Assembly: GCA_037191015.1 (NCBI GenBank)
Contig: JBBCKD010000006.1
Location: 124,001 to 188,000 of the forward strand
Length of the DNA stretch: 64,000 nucleotides
Reading direction: 5' to 3'
Source of the DNA: Ravibacter sp037191015
GTDB taxonomy: Bacteria > Bacteroidota > Bacteroidia > Cytophagales > Spirosomataceae
Part shown: in pieces, positions 1 through 10,023 of the stretch
Layout: each line of letters starts with the position of its first letter
Position numbering within the stretch: position 1 is the stretch's first letter
The notes under the pieces: model-generated
What the model saw: the letters and a program-made list of their open reading frames with translations, nothing else
What the model was told of the DNA's origin: nothing
The model's database searches: none
Program-made: the position numbers and the translations under genes

Positions 1-2
1 CG

Positions 3-440
3 GATCCTGTAGATACGCAGGCGGAGCATCCCCTTCAGGATACATCCCCTGATATCATCGAGCAGTGGCGGAAGTCTACCTACGAGTTGATGGATGAGCG
101 GATACTGCTCAAGCAGCGCCTGCGGGATTCAGGAGATGATGAGCTGGATCGCCGGAAGCAAACCGCTTTCCGGATACTTGAAATTACAGCATCACTCGAC
201 CTGCTTTTCAATAAGCTGGATTACTTCGGAAAATACGGGCGGGTGCCGGAAGCGGAAGCAATAAAACCTGACTCCAGGCAACTTCCGCAGGAAGTGCTCA
301 ACCTACGATCCTACATAAGCCGTACGCAGAAGCAACTTCATCCAGGGGACTGCGAATGCAAGGGATGCATCAAAAGGAAAGAGAAAATTCAAACGTGGTT
401 TTTGAAGATTAGGGAAATAGAAACCGAGCTCAATCGATGA
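3..440 (+). CDS. Phage protein of unknown function, 5' end cut by window edge
   Basis: The reading frame is open from base 3 to the stop at 438-440, so the gene enters from the left; the TTG at 87 and ATG at 90 are internal and should not be taken as starts without the upstream sequence. About 145 residues are visible. They are charged and helical, and a CxCxxC cluster lies near the C terminus (CECKGC), possibly a small metal site. The stop overlaps the next start as ATGA, which indicates translational coupling. I do not recognise the family. The position at the head of a phage late operon suggests a packaging or structural accessory role, but this is only inference. Confidence 0.7.
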   Translation, partial: DPVDTQAEHPLQDTSPDIIEQWRKSTYELMDERILLKQRLRDSGDDELDRRKQTAFRILEITASLDLLFNKLDYFGKYGRVPEAEAIKPDSRQLPQEVLNLRSYISRTQKQLHPGDCECKGCIKRKEKIQTWFLKIREIETELNR

Positions 441-1174
441 AAAAGAGACGCCCGGCGGGATTTCGCCACTATGATCAGGAAGAGGATAACGAATTTGACC
501 TTCCACAAACACCTGAAAAAAAGCAAGAAAAACTTTTCCGGTACAAGGGGAAGACAAAAGCAATAATCCAGCGCCGGTTTGACGACGATTACGATGCTAT
601 ATATAAAGCGTTTACCGATCCGAGAAAGAAAGACCGGCTGACTTTCACCCAGCTCAGACAGTTGGACCGGTGGAAATTTGCCCGCCAGTGGATCAGCCAG
701 TTTGAGCCGGCTACCGAGCTTGAGACGATCAACGCCATGAGGGAGACATTCGGCATCAGCCATGAGCAGGCGCGCGTGGATATCGAAAATATGAAGCGGC
801 TGTTTGTGAACATCTACAAGGTGAATGAGGAGTTTGAAAAGGCCATGTATATCGAAAGCATTAAACGCCTCAGGCGTAGGAGTACAGAGCTGGGCACAGC
901 AAAAGGATTCGACGTTGCCGCCAAATGTGACGCAAACCTGGGCAAGGTAATGGGCTACGATAAGACAAAAGAAGCTCTACCGGAGCCTAAGATTGTGCAG
1001 GTATTCATTAATGCGGACCTACAGTCGCTGGGGCTGCCAAAAATTGACAACCTGGAGATGCACCTGAAGGCGCTCCGCAAGAAAAAAGAGGATAAAGCCC
1101 GTGAGGAAGCCCAGGAAATCAGTTTCGATGAGATCCTGGATAACCCGCGTAACGAGCGTTCCCTTTCCCAATAG
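437..1174 (+). CDS. Phage protein, possibly small-terminase-like or DNA-packaging accessory
   Basis: This 245-residue, strongly basic and acidic, all-helical protein overlaps the preceding gene by 4 bases. Residues about 95-115 (ETINAMRETFGISHEQARVD) read as a helix-turn-helix-like segment, and a long helical central region follows. Small terminase subunits often have an N-terminal HTH and a helical oligomerisation core, so that is one possibility. However, the large terminase lies 12.7 kb downstream rather than adjacent, and no family signature is clear. Treat it as a hypothetical late protein; the terminase suggestion is weak inference. Confidence 0.6.
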   Translation: MKKRRPAGFRHYDQEEDNEFDLPQTPEKKQEKLFRYKGKTKAIIQRRFDDDYDAIYKAFTDPRKKDRLTFTQLRQLDRWKFARQWISQFEPATELETINAMRETFGISHEQARVDIENMKRLFVNIYKVNEEFEKAMYIESIKRLRRRSTELGTAKGFDVAAKCDANLGKVMGYDKTKEALPEPKIVQVFINADLQSLGLPKIDNLEMHLKALRKKKEDKAREEAQEISFDEILDNPRNERSLSQ

Positions 1175-1219
1175 CCTGGAGCTTTCTGAGCCAATATTTG
1201 TAGGCAAACACACCTATTC

Positions 1220-4200
1220 ATGATCATCGTAACCCCTCCTGAAAGGATTGCCTTCTCAAAAGACCGTATCACCTGGAAATTCCAGGATGACGGCTCAGGG
1301 ACGCTCGCCCCGGGTGTCGCCGTCAACGTGATCAAAGTTACCGGTCCAATTGCGGGCGGCACCCAGCTTGTGATCAGGTGGGGGAGTGGTGATCTCCGCC
1401 TGAGAGCTTCAGACAACCCGTCTACGACCGGCGGCGAATTCCCGGCCGGCGACGGCTCTTTGGCTTATGTGCAGCAACTGGCCGCCTGGTTTGAGAAGAA
1501 TTATTACATCTCAGAAGACTTCACTGTAGTTCAAGCCGCGTACCAGGGGATCCCTTCTATTTTCCTTCATGCCAGGCAAGGCGGGACTCAGTTCTCTTTT
1601 GCACCGACGACTTTCATCGGTGGGGAAGTAATAAAATATTCCGCGGGATCCGACGGGTCGCGCACGCTCAATAACAGCGTGTTTGTGGAGGTGAAGGTGA
1701 GGGCGGACAACGCCTGGGACTATGTGACGGCCTACAAAGGGAATTTACAGCTTGACGATACCCGTTCAGCTTCTATCGATCTGGGTGAGATACTGGAATC
1801 ACATTTGAGACAGGAGCTTCCATCCTACGGCATGCCGGAAGCTTTGAAGTGTATCTTTTCCGCCCGTAATTATTACGTTCGCTATGCGCATGCCGGTGGA
1901 GAACCTTTTTCAATCGGTCAGGTAGAAACGAGTGAAAAATACCACATCATCGTCGGCGGGCACAGTAAAACCGGTGCTGAAATAAAGTCTGTTATCGGAT
2001 CGCTGAAAGGTGCGACACCTGCAGCTGATAAGTTTCTTACCATTCATGACCGTACCAGGTATATAAGGGTTGACGAATCGCTGTACGTCAGCTGGGTCAA
2101 CCTCAGGGAAGCCAAAACACAGATATCGGCTCGTGCGAACGTAACCTTCGAAGATGGCAGCTCAACCACCACTAATACCAACGTCATAAATAATGTACAG
2201 CCGTACGAAAAAATACGATTTGCGGTAGGGTATGGGCAGCTTAACATGGCGGCTTTTCCGAAAAGAGTTCGTGAATATTCGGTTTACCTGGCTGACAATG
2301 CCGGGCAGCCTATTTCAGAAACGATCCGGTGTATCATTGACTATTCTCACAGGGAATATCTGAGATACCTATCGCATTTCAATTCTTTCGGAGGCATCGA
2401 GGTCCTGAAGACCTTCGGAAAAGCGAGCACAGAATATCGCATTTCAAAGGAGTCTGCAGAAAAATTGCTTCCTGAACCATTTGCAACCAGGGATGCGCAA
2501 TTTACTTCCTGGGGGGCAAACCTGGAGGAGTCTGTTGAAGTAGCTTCAGGGCACATCCCTTCCCGGTATGTGGGCTATTTCCTGGATTTTTTTCTTTCTG
2601 ATCAGCAGTTCAGGGTCTATAATAATTCCGGTTACGGGATTCAGGTAGACACTGAACAGATCCAGAAGGGGACAGACGGTGACAATTTCGCAGCCCTGGT
2701 CTTTCAATTCCGATATGCCCGGAAAACCGACAGCATTGGCTTTTCAGATCTCGATCGCCTGACTGATACTATTGGCCTTGTACCGCCAGGCGTTCAGGTG
2801 GTTGGCGAAGTGGTCATTTCTACTCCTGGCGGCGGTTGGTCAGGGACGATAGATCCGTACCCAATTTCCGGAAGCGACAACCCGGTAGCTTCCGGAGGAG
2901 TCTGGGCGGCTATTCAAGTCCTGCAGCCGCTTATCGCGACCGGTACCCCGCTGCAATATTTCAAAGGCGATTTTTCGCTCGGTAACCTGGCTACCGATGT
3001 CCCTTTGTACGAGACGGATCCCAATGTCCCTGATTTTGCCAAATCACTCAGCAGCCTGTCTTTTCTTTTCGGGCTGTTGAAAACTGTTGACGGCTCCGGA
3101 TCCGGGCTTGATGCAGACCTGTGGCGGGGACTCGCTCCACTGGAGGTCACGGTGGGCGGCGCTCTGAAATGGGATGCTCCAATCACGTTATCTCTTTCGG
3201 GCGCTGTTACCGGCAGTATTGGCTTCGACGGATCCGGAAACGTAACGATAGCGACGACCGTCAATCATACCCACTCCTGGGGATCTCTTACTGACAGGCC
3301 TACGACCGCCGCAGAGATGTTGTTGACCGATGTTATACTGCAGGGCGGCAATACCTTCGGTCAGGAGCTGGTGATCGGCACAAAGGATAATTACCGTGTT
3401 CGTATACAGGTGAACGATACCGCTGCCGCGTATTTTGAAATGGATGGCGCTGGTGATCCGCTGTTCTATCTGGGCTCCGGGTCTTTGGGCCTCCAAATAA
3501 GGAAGGATTCGCTCGTATTCAATTCCAGCAACGGCACTGCCGTTATCGAGCGATTACCTCTTTTCGGGGGTCTGATAATGGGGCTGAATATCACCAACCA
3601 TAATGGCCGGATCTCGATTTCAAGCGGAGAAATATACCTGAAAACGCATGTCAAGGACATGATTCGTATCGCGGTTACGGGTATTACTGCTTACGATCCA
3701 ATCACCGTTACACATACGACGTCAGCCCCGTTCATCATATCCTCGCCCTACCTGGTTGAAAATCTTAACGTTGAATTCCTGAACGGGAATCCCAGCAGCT
3801 ACTACCTTTCCAGGGCCAGCCACACAGGTACGCAGGTAGCATCTACTATCTCTAACTGGGAGGAAAGCGTATTGGGTCAGCTCCTTACCGGGTTACCGTC
3901 CGGATCCAATTCAGCCATTTCAGCCTCAGATACGATTCTGTCTGCTATGGCAAAGCTGCAGGCGCAGGTTGACTATCGTGTCGGCAATTCATATGGAGAG
4001 GTCGGATACATTCCCAGGTTCTTAAGTTCTAACATTCTCATTGTATCTCAGATATTTCAATCTGGAAGCAATATAGGAATAGGTACCGATGAGCCATCAG
4101 CAAAGCTGCATGTAGTAGGATCTGGAAGGTTCGGGACTCTTTTTGATAGTATTACCATCGGCGGGTGGACAAACGGGCGGATGATTTCGTTTACCGAGTC

Positions 4201-7200
4201 CTTCTTTGCCTGGAGTATCCGAACCAGGCATACAGAAGGGAATCGTTTTTTTGTGATCGGCGCCGGTGAAGAGTTCATGTTTACCATTTTGGAGAATGGA
4301 AAGGTAGGTATTGGACTATCTTCTCCTGGTGAAAAACTGCATGTTTCCGGGAATGCTAAGGTTTCAGGCAGGCTTATTATCGATCAGACGCTGGGGACCT
4401 CTCCTTTGAGCGTAGTCAGCACCACCCTAAATGAAAATTTCAATGCTGACATGGTCGACGGGCTTCATGCCTCTGAGCTGGCCAGGAAAGCAGAAGACGA
4501 AATCATCACCGGCTCCTGGACTTTTGGGGGCATCTTGCTGGCCTATGATGCTGTGATAGGCTCTGTTAACAGTGGGGGAACGATCAATATCGGGACAGAT
4601 AGCAATACCAACGTTGTCAATATTGGCCGACCGGGAGGAACGGTTAATCTATACGGCACGGTCAATAATTCCTCCTCGAACGACCTGGAAGTAACCAACA
4701 AAACGATACTGCTCAACAACGGAGGGGCTGCCAGTTCTGGTTTCGCCTCAGGGATATTGATCGAAGAGGCCGGTGTAGTGACTGGGTCACTGCTTACGAA
4801 CGCTGCCCGGAACGGCTGGGAATTGAAAGCTCCCGGCGTAACATTCAAGGCGAACTTCGTTTTTTCGGCTCTATCGGCAAATCGCTCTTATACCTTGCCT
4901 AATGCCAGCGGGACCATTGCGCTGGAATCGTGGGTTGATACCAGGCTTGCCGGCTATTCGCCTACAGTACACAACCATACCGCGTCTCAAATTAACGACT
5001 GGGCTTCAGCGATAAGCTCATCTATGGCAACCCTGAAAACAACGGGCGTGCCTGAAGGAACCAATCTCTACTTCACCAATGCGAGGGTTTTGACCGCAAC
5101 GCTCGATAATTTTGCCCCCGGTGCCAATTCTCCAGTTCAGGCAACAGATACAATTATTCAGGCCCTTGCTAAGCTGCAGAAGCAAATAGATGAAAAGGGG
5201 ATCTCTCTTGCCGGGACACAAAATGTAATTCCGAAATACGGCGCCGGAGGGACCATTCTTGCTAACAGTATTCTTCTTGACGACGGAGCCGGCATCGGTA
5301 TCGGAGGGCCGGTAGTAGGAGGCTACAAAGGGGCAATATATGGCCGCACCTTGATTCGCCGGAGCACAACGGATCCTACGCGGTTTGATTTCGCCTTCGA
5401 CGATAATGGTACCTACCTGTGGAGCCGCTCCGGAGAAGGCGCCGGGTTCTACGTCTTCACGCGTCTTGCCGAAGGGCAGTATTATAGCATCGCGCATACC
5501 GCCGGTGGAAGCTTGCTCCGTATCCTGGAGGATGGAAAGGTAGGTATTGGGGTATCTTCTCCCGGTGAAAAACTGCACGTCTCCGGGAATGCAAAACTTT
5601 CCGGGAGGCTTATTATAGACCAGGTAACCGGTACCTCACCTTTGAGCGTTGTCAGCACCACGATGGTCAACAACCTCAATGTTGACCGGTGGCACGGTAT
5701 GGTTCCTGGTGAGGCTACCGTTTACCAGGCCGACAAATGGACTCAGGCCAGAACACTTACCATAGGCGGCGCGGTAACGGGAAGCGTTGCTTTCGACGGA
5801 TCAGGTGATATCAGTGTTACCGTTACGCCCAACTTCACAGTTAATCCACTCATTACGATAACAGGGGATGCTACAGGCTCGGGTGCAGGTACAGTAGAAA
5901 TAGAACTCATTGACCGTGTAGCCGCCGGCACCTATTCGAAAGTAGGGGTCAATCAGAAAGGGCTTGTTGTCTCAGGGGCGGCTCTGTCCGCCGGGGATAT
6001 CCCACAGCTCACCACATCGAAGATAACCGGGTTTGTTGCCGCTGTAAGAGATACGCTGTTGACCGGCCTGGCTGTTCCTTCCTCACCTACGCCCCTGGTT
6101 GCCGGGCATACCGTTCTACAGGGATTTGGCGCGCTTCAATCTCAGATAGACAGCTTTTCCGCCGGTACGCCTTATTATGTCCCCCGCTCCGGAGTTGACG
6201 GATATTTTACCGATGGAACGATCCGCGATTATGGTGGCCGGGTCCTGATCGGGGAAGGGACCGAAACCGGCATATGGATGCTGTACGTAGAAGGGACCAT
6301 CATTACGAAGTCCGGCTTCGTCAGCACCGCTCCGCAAGGAGTGGAGCCAATATCGGTGATCAGCACGACGATGTGCAACAACCTGAACGCCCACATGCTG
6401 GGGGGATTCCAGGCTGCTTATTTTCTTAATGCTTCTAACATACAGTGGGGGAGCCTCAGCCCTACGGTCCTGGCCAGTACCGGTGTAGATCCGGGTGTTT
6501 ACACGAAAGTTCAGGTAGACTCGAAAGGCCGTGTAATGGCTGGAGAAGTTATCGCTTTTGCCGATATCCTTCCTGTTTTACCAGACTATATCCGCCACGA
6601 TTCCCGGCACCCGCGCTTCTTCCGGTTCAGCAGGGTATATGTGGATGTTGGCGTCCCCATTACCCCGACGTTGACCTTTGACCTTGCAACACGCATCTCC
6701 TCTCACCACACACCTCAGTCTTTAACCGTGAAATTTATTGCGAAAAATGTCATCTCCAAAGGGATTGAAGTAGCCAATTCCGGGCTTGTGATCTCCCTTA
6801 GCGGAGTGCCGGAATTTACTTTTGACTCTGATGAAATAGCGGTCGTAGTAGAAGATCAGAACGGAAATCAAACCATTGTTCCGATTGATCTTTCCGTTAT
6901 TTCTTCCGGCAGCTCAACGCCGGCCTGTCCTGTAGGCTATCCTTCAATTACTACGATTGTTGAAGCCTCTACAACCGGGATCCGGCCCGAAATCCAGTAT
7001 TCGTCCATCCAAACACTTCGGTGGCGTGTTAAGTCCGAATCTACCGTCTCCGCACAAGGATCGCTTAACACCGCTGATATCCCGGCTCCAACCAATAAGC
7101 CCTGGATACCTTTCCCGGCTCCGCTCCCGGCCGGGCCGTATACATTTGAGATAGAAGGGCAGTCTTGCGCCTCAGGGATAGCTTCCAGGTCGTTTAATAT

Positions 7201-8431
7201 CACTGTCGAGCAATCCAGCTACAACATTCAGCTCAAATACTTTGATCTGACTTCTGGCTCTCCGGTTTACATCGGCGATATTGTACCAGGTACTTCGCTG
7301 CCCTGGAAGGAGAAGTATAATGTGCAGGCTGTCATCACCGGGCTTCATAACCAGGTAAGCATGCAGCTCACGGCCGGCAGCACCAACCTATTCGGTTGGG
7401 GCCCGGAGAATATCGCCTCCGGCGGTTCAAGTGTCAATTCTTCTTCGCCGTGGCTTTTCGGTCCTTCCAATCACAGTGACGGCCGCCAAGGGGGGCAAGC
7501 GACCATCAGCTGCAGCGCCTTGCTGCAAGGGAGCCAGGTGGCTTCGGTAACGATATCGTTTAACCTGGAAATCGAATCTCCTCCCGAATACACCAGCTTC
7601 TTCTATGGGCGGATCGTTACTGAAGGAGGAAACACCTCCCTGGCCGACCAGGTCGAGCTCCATAACAATACAACACGTGTGCTTCCGGCGGCGCCTGAAA
7701 AATGGGGGCTTCGTAATTACTTCACTATCGGGCCTGCTTTCAACCGGTACGTAGTATACATGCAGGTGCTGGTGCAAGGAGAATGGCAGTCCCTGAAAAC
7801 CGCTGCGGCTCCCTCGCATGACCCTTATGTGATGCAGCAATCGGTAGCCCTGGCAACATCATTCGATAAGGTTCTCCACCTGGATAGCCAGCAGCTCATC
7901 AACTTATCTACCGGTCTGAACTATAATATCCAGCAGCCAGGCACATACAAAGTATGGATCACCTTCTTTAACGGCGAGTCGCTTTCCGGGGCTCCTGAAG
8001 TAATCCTGACCCTGGTTTCAAACAACAATCCGAACGGGCTTCTTGAAAACCCTGGCGTCGAATCGGCTTTGGTGTCCGGGAAACTTCACGAAACGATATC
8101 GGAAGCGCAGGCATATCTTGAATCACTGCCTGACGGGAAAGTGAAGCTTCACGCGCTGGCCACCAGGTCGAGCTTTGACGGTACCCGGACCTGCAACCGG
8201 TTTATCACCGGCGGCAACGATTCGCAAACACTGGAGCCATCCGATGAAGCAGCTCTTGTAGGTGCGGGCCTTGCCCTTCCACCTGGCCTCCACACATTCT
8301 GGGTGCATTACTATGCTGCCTCCAGCATGCAGCAGGTCTACGACAATCCATGGCAATATGCCATAGAAGAAAACCCGGTTTCTGCCGGCTATTGTAGTTC
8401 AGTCTATCGCCTCGAAATATCCATCCTCTAA
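1220..8431 (+). CDS. Giant modular phage tail fibre / distal tail protein (2,403 aa)
   Basis: This is probably the host-recognition fibre or baseplate-attached stalk. Residues 1 to about 520 look like a globular tail-attachment region. Residues about 590-1780 are fibre modules: GAVTGSxxFDGSGxxxV elements near 661 and 1518, IGIGxxxPxxKLHV elements near 952, 1030 and 1442, NADxxxGxxAxxL-type turns, and three copies of a DTIxxAxxKLQxQID stalk motif near residues 890, 1300 and 1620. From about 1780 to the end the composition changes to beta-rich, Ig-like or carbohydrate-binding-like domains. I see no catalytic motif and no C-terminal autocleaving chaperone. The length is extreme for one fibre chain. 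The stop is followed after 3 bases by the next gene, so the two are cotranscribed. Confidence 0.85.
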   Translation: MIIVTPPERIAFSKDRITWKFQDDGSGTLAPGVAVNVIKVTGPIAGGTQLVIRWGSGDLRLRASDNPSTTGGEFPAGDGSLAYVQQLAAWFEKNYYISEDFTVVQAAYQGIPSIFLHARQGGTQFSFAPTTFIGGEVIKYSAGSDGSRTLNNSVFVEVKVRADNAWDYVTAYKGNLQLDDTRSASIDLGEILESHLRQELPSYGMPEALKCIFSARNYYVRYAHAGGEPFSIGQVETSEKYHIIVGGHSKTGAEIKSVIGSLKGATPAADKFLTIHDRTRYIRVDESLYVSWVNLREAKTQISARANVTFEDGSSTTTNTNVINNVQPYEKIRFAVGYGQLNMAAFPKRVREYSVYLADNAGQPISETIRCIIDYSHREYLRYLSHFNSFGGIEVLKTFGKASTEYRISKESAEKLLPEPFATRDAQFTSWGANLEESVEVASGHIPSRYVGYFLDFFLSDQQFRVYNNSGYGIQVDTEQIQKGTDGDNFAALVFQFRYARKTDSIGFSDLDRLTDTIGLVPPGVQVVGEVVISTPGGGWSGTIDPYPISGSDNPVASGGVWAAIQVLQPLIATGTPLQYFKGDFSLGNLATDVPLYETDPNVPDFAKSLSSLSFLFGLLKTVDGSGSGLDADLWRGLAPLEVTVGGALKWDAPITLSLSGAVTGSIGFDGSGNVTIATTVNHTHSWGSLTDRPTTAAEMLLTDVILQGGNTFGQELVIGTKDNYRVRIQVNDTAAAYFEMDGAGDPLFYLGSGSLGLQIRKDSLVFNSSNGTAVIERLPLFGGLIMGLNITNHNGRISISSGEIYLKTHVKDMIRIAVTGITAYDPITVTHTTSAPFIISSPYLVENLNVEFLNGNPSSYYLSRASHTGTQVASTISNWEESVLGQLLTGLPSGSNSAISASDTILSAMAKLQAQVDYRVGNSYGEVGYIPRFLSSNILIVSQIFQSGSNIGIGTDEPSAKLHVVGSGRFGTLFDSITIGGWTNGRMISFTESFFAWSIRTRHTEGNRFFVIGAGEEFMFTILENGKVGIGLSSPGEKLHVSGNAKVSGRLIIDQTLGTSPLSVVSTTLNENFNADMVDGLHASELARKAEDEIITGSWTFGGILLAYDAVIGSVNSGGTINIGTDSNTNVVNIGRPGGTVNLYGTVNNSSSNDLEVTNKTILLNNGGAASSGFASGILIEEAGVVTGSLLTNAARNGWELKAPGVTFKANFVFSALSANRSYTLPNASGTIALESWVDTRLAGYSPTVHNHTASQINDWASAISSSMATLKTTGVPEGTNLYFTNARVLTATLDNFAPGANSPVQATDTIIQALAKLQKQIDEKGISLAGTQNVIPKYGAGGTILANSILLDDGAGIGIGGPVVGGYKGAIYGRTLIRRSTTDPTRFDFAFDDNGTYLWSRSGEGAGFYVFTRLAEGQYYSIAHTAGGSLLRILEDGKVGIGVSSPGEKLHVSGNAKLSGRLIIDQVTGTSPLSVVSTTMVNNLNVDRWHGMVPGEATVYQADKWTQARTLTIGGAVTGSVAFDGSGDISVTVTPNFTVNPLITITGDATGSGAGTVEIELIDRVAAGTYSKVGVNQKGLVVSGAALSAGDIPQLTTSKITGFVAAVRDTLLTGLAVPSSPTPLVAGHTVLQGFGALQSQIDSFSAGTPYYVPRSGVDGYFTDGTIRDYGGRVLIGEGTETGIWMLYVEGTIITKSGFVSTAPQGVEPISVISTTMCNNLNAHMLGGFQAAYFLNASNIQWGSLSPTVLASTGVDPGVYTKVQVDSKGRVMAGEVIAFADILPVLPDYIRHDSRHPRFFRFSRVYVDVGVPITPTLTFDLATRISSHHTPQSLTVKFIAKNVISKGIEVANSGLVISLSGVPEFTFDSDEIAVVVEDQNGNQTIVPIDLSVISSGSSTPACPVGYPSITTIVEASTTGIRPEIQYSSIQTLRWRVKSESTVSAQGSLNTADIPAPTNKPWIPFPAPLPAGPYTFEIEGQSCASGIASRSFNITVEQSSYNIQLKYFDLTSGSPVYIGDIVPGTSLPWKEKYNVQAVITGLHNQVSMQLTAGSTNLFGWGPENIASGGSSVNSSSPWLFGPSNHSDGRQGGQATISCSALLQGSQVASVTISFNLEIESPPEYTSFFYGRIVTEGGNTSLADQVELHNNTTRVLPAAPEKWGLRNYFTIGPAFNRYVVYMQVLVQGEWQSLKTAAAPSHDPYVMQQSVALATSFDKVLHLDSQQLINLSTGLNYNIQQPGTYKVWITFFNGESLSGAPEVILTLVSNNNPNGLLENPGVESALVSGKLHETISEAQAYLESLPDGKVKLHALATRSSFDGTRTCNRFITGGNDSQTLEPSDEAALVGAGLALPPGLHTFWVHYYAASSMQQVYDNPWQYAIEENPVSAGYCSSVYRLEISIL
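4292..4425 (+). repeat. Fibre module direct repeat, copy A
   Basis: About 134 bases encode a KVGIGxSSPGEKLHVSGNAK-type module that recurs at 5528-5662 with high nucleotide identity. Differences are scattered over all base types and mostly synonymous. This looks like a recent intragenic duplication of a fibre module. Confidence 0.85.
5528..5662 (+). repeat. Fibre module direct repeat, copy B
   Basis: This is the second copy of the module at 4292-4425, about 1.24 kb downstream in the same frame. The flanking modules (a stalk DTI...KLQxQID motif before it and an NLNVDxxxG turn after it) match as well, so the unit that duplicated is larger than this best-conserved core. Confidence 0.85.
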
Positions 8432-8434
8432 ATC

Positions 8435-9937
8435 ATGTCTGAAATTAAAGTCCCCTCCGACCTGTTGCGGGTAGCCTATAAGCTATTTCCCGGGTCTCTT
8501 CCATACCGGCTCAATCTTCCATCCAGCAGGGGGTTAGGGGTCAGCCAGGTTATGGAAACCGATAACGCGACAACCCTGGTACCTGGTTTGTACACACACC
8601 TGCAGCTTCAGATTGCTCACCCGCTCAATATCCCCGCAAAAAATTACTGGTATAATGTACAGGCCTTGAACGGTGGCGGCGTAGCAACCCCTGAGTGGCT
8701 CATCAGTAACCAATACCTTCACCCGGAAACAATCATTGCCTCTGAAATGATTGAAAACTGGTATAACCACGCTATGCCTAACCGTTCGGAGGAAGTCTAC
8801 CAGGGATGGTACAACCGGATGAAGTCCCAGTTTGGAGTAACCAGTCCCAATCAAACCCGTCTTTACAGCGACTATTGGCTTTTTGTAGTGGGGGGTGATA
8901 TGAGCGCTTCCTTTGTCGGCATGACACCGTCAACTCTGAGCGAGGGCCTCAGCAGCAAGGCAAACGCAAGAAAGATTAATAATGACGGTGTTTGGGGCAG
9001 TACTTCCAGCTACTTCTCCGGGCCGGTGAACTACCGGAACCTGCTTTTATCAGGATATCAAAGCAACCATTGGCGATGGAGGGAAGGGATCCCGGTCTAC
9101 AACATGATCTACGATATCGAAAAGAATAATCTCGCATTCGATGAGTACAGGCGTATGCTCAGGTTCGGCTGGACCGGAATGGAGGGTATCCAATCCCGCC
9201 CGATCAAAAACGGCTTAACCAACCTCAGGATAAAATTCCCTGCAGGCTCTATCATAAGGTCAGCGATGCATAGCCTTTCTCCGCAGACGGTAATGCAAAA
9301 TACATTCTGGCACCTGCTGTTGGCCGATGATATCATCTATTGGAACGTATCTTCAATCCTGAGCGATAATATCCACAAGTTTGCAGTACCTGAAGAAGGG
9401 CCTGGTCATAATTCCGGGTCTTACGGAAACATCAGGTGGCAACCGGATGGAGGTTCAATTGTGCAGTATAACCCGTCCAATCCTGCTCACCCCAACAATA
9501 TCACTTCAGGAAATCGTTTTCCTTACTCACCGATGCACGCGGAAACAGCAGCCTTTGCCGGTGGATGGCTCTATAGCCAGATATCAGGAGTTAGCGACCG
9601 GGTTTCTTACGGTTTACGTTATGCCCCTTTCCGCTATCGCATCGGGTCCGGATCCTGGCAGAGCGGATACAGTGACGGGAATAATCCGAAAAACGGCTCG
9701 CTTGGAAATGCCAGGGTCTCTGAACACGGCACTCAGAACTACGGACAGGACAACGTTGTCAGAAGCTTCTCTGCCAATAAGCCGATATATATGTCTGGAA
9801 CTGGAGCAGCCGGCGGTAGCGGTATATTCTACATTCCAAAGGCTCCGCTCAACGAAACGATCACGATTGAGGATTATACCAATGGGACACGTACCCACAC
9901 CTGCGTTGGCCCGGGGACCCATGTTTTTTACAGTTAA
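8435..9937 (+). CDS. Phage protein of unknown function paired with the tail fibre (500 aa)
   Basis: It starts 3 bases after the fibre stop, so the two are almost certainly cotranslated and probably act together. The protein is rich in Trp, Tyr, Asn, Ser and Gly (for example NYWYNVQAL and NHWRWREGIP), with a beta-rich glycine/serine C terminus ending in a short domain (ETITIEDYTNGTRTH). This composition suits a carbohydrate-binding or receptor-binding accessory, but no glycosidase or lyase signature is visible to me. It has no signal peptide or membrane segment. Alternative roles are a fibre chaperone or a virion decoration protein. Confidence 0.75.
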   Translation: MSEIKVPSDLLRVAYKLFPGSLPYRLNLPSSRGLGVSQVMETDNATTLVPGLYTHLQLQIAHPLNIPAKNYWYNVQALNGGGVATPEWLISNQYLHPETIIASEMIENWYNHAMPNRSEEVYQGWYNRMKSQFGVTSPNQTRLYSDYWLFVVGGDMSASFVGMTPSTLSEGLSSKANARKINNDGVWGSTSSYFSGPVNYRNLLLSGYQSNHWRWREGIPVYNMIYDIEKNNLAFDEYRRMLRFGWTGMEGIQSRPIKNGLTNLRIKFPAGSIIRSAMHSLSPQTVMQNTFWHLLLADDIIYWNVSSILSDNIHKFAVPEEGPGHNSGSYGNIRWQPDGGSIVQYNPSNPAHPNNITSGNRFPYSPMHAETAAFAGGWLYSQISGVSDRVSYGLRYAPFRYRIGSGSWQSGYSDGNNPKNGSLGNARVSEHGTQNYGQDNVVRSFSANKPIYMSGTGAAGGSGIFYIPKAPLNETITIEDYTNGTRTHTCVGPGTHVFYS

Positions 9938-10023
9938 TTATCGGTTTCCCCTTCCCACTGCCAAAGGCCGGCACCGCCGTAAAATTGTTCCCAACAATCA
10001 CTCAATCACCAATTCAAACCGGT

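Noticed and set aside
5018..5578. 186-codon minus-strand frame inside the fibre gene
   Set aside because: Antisense to the modular fibre repeats, low-complexity product, no promoter.
4292..5662. Fibre repeats as template/variable repeats of a diversity-generating retroelement
   Set aside because: Differences between the two copies are not confined to adenine positions, and no reverse transcriptase or accessory gene is present in the window.
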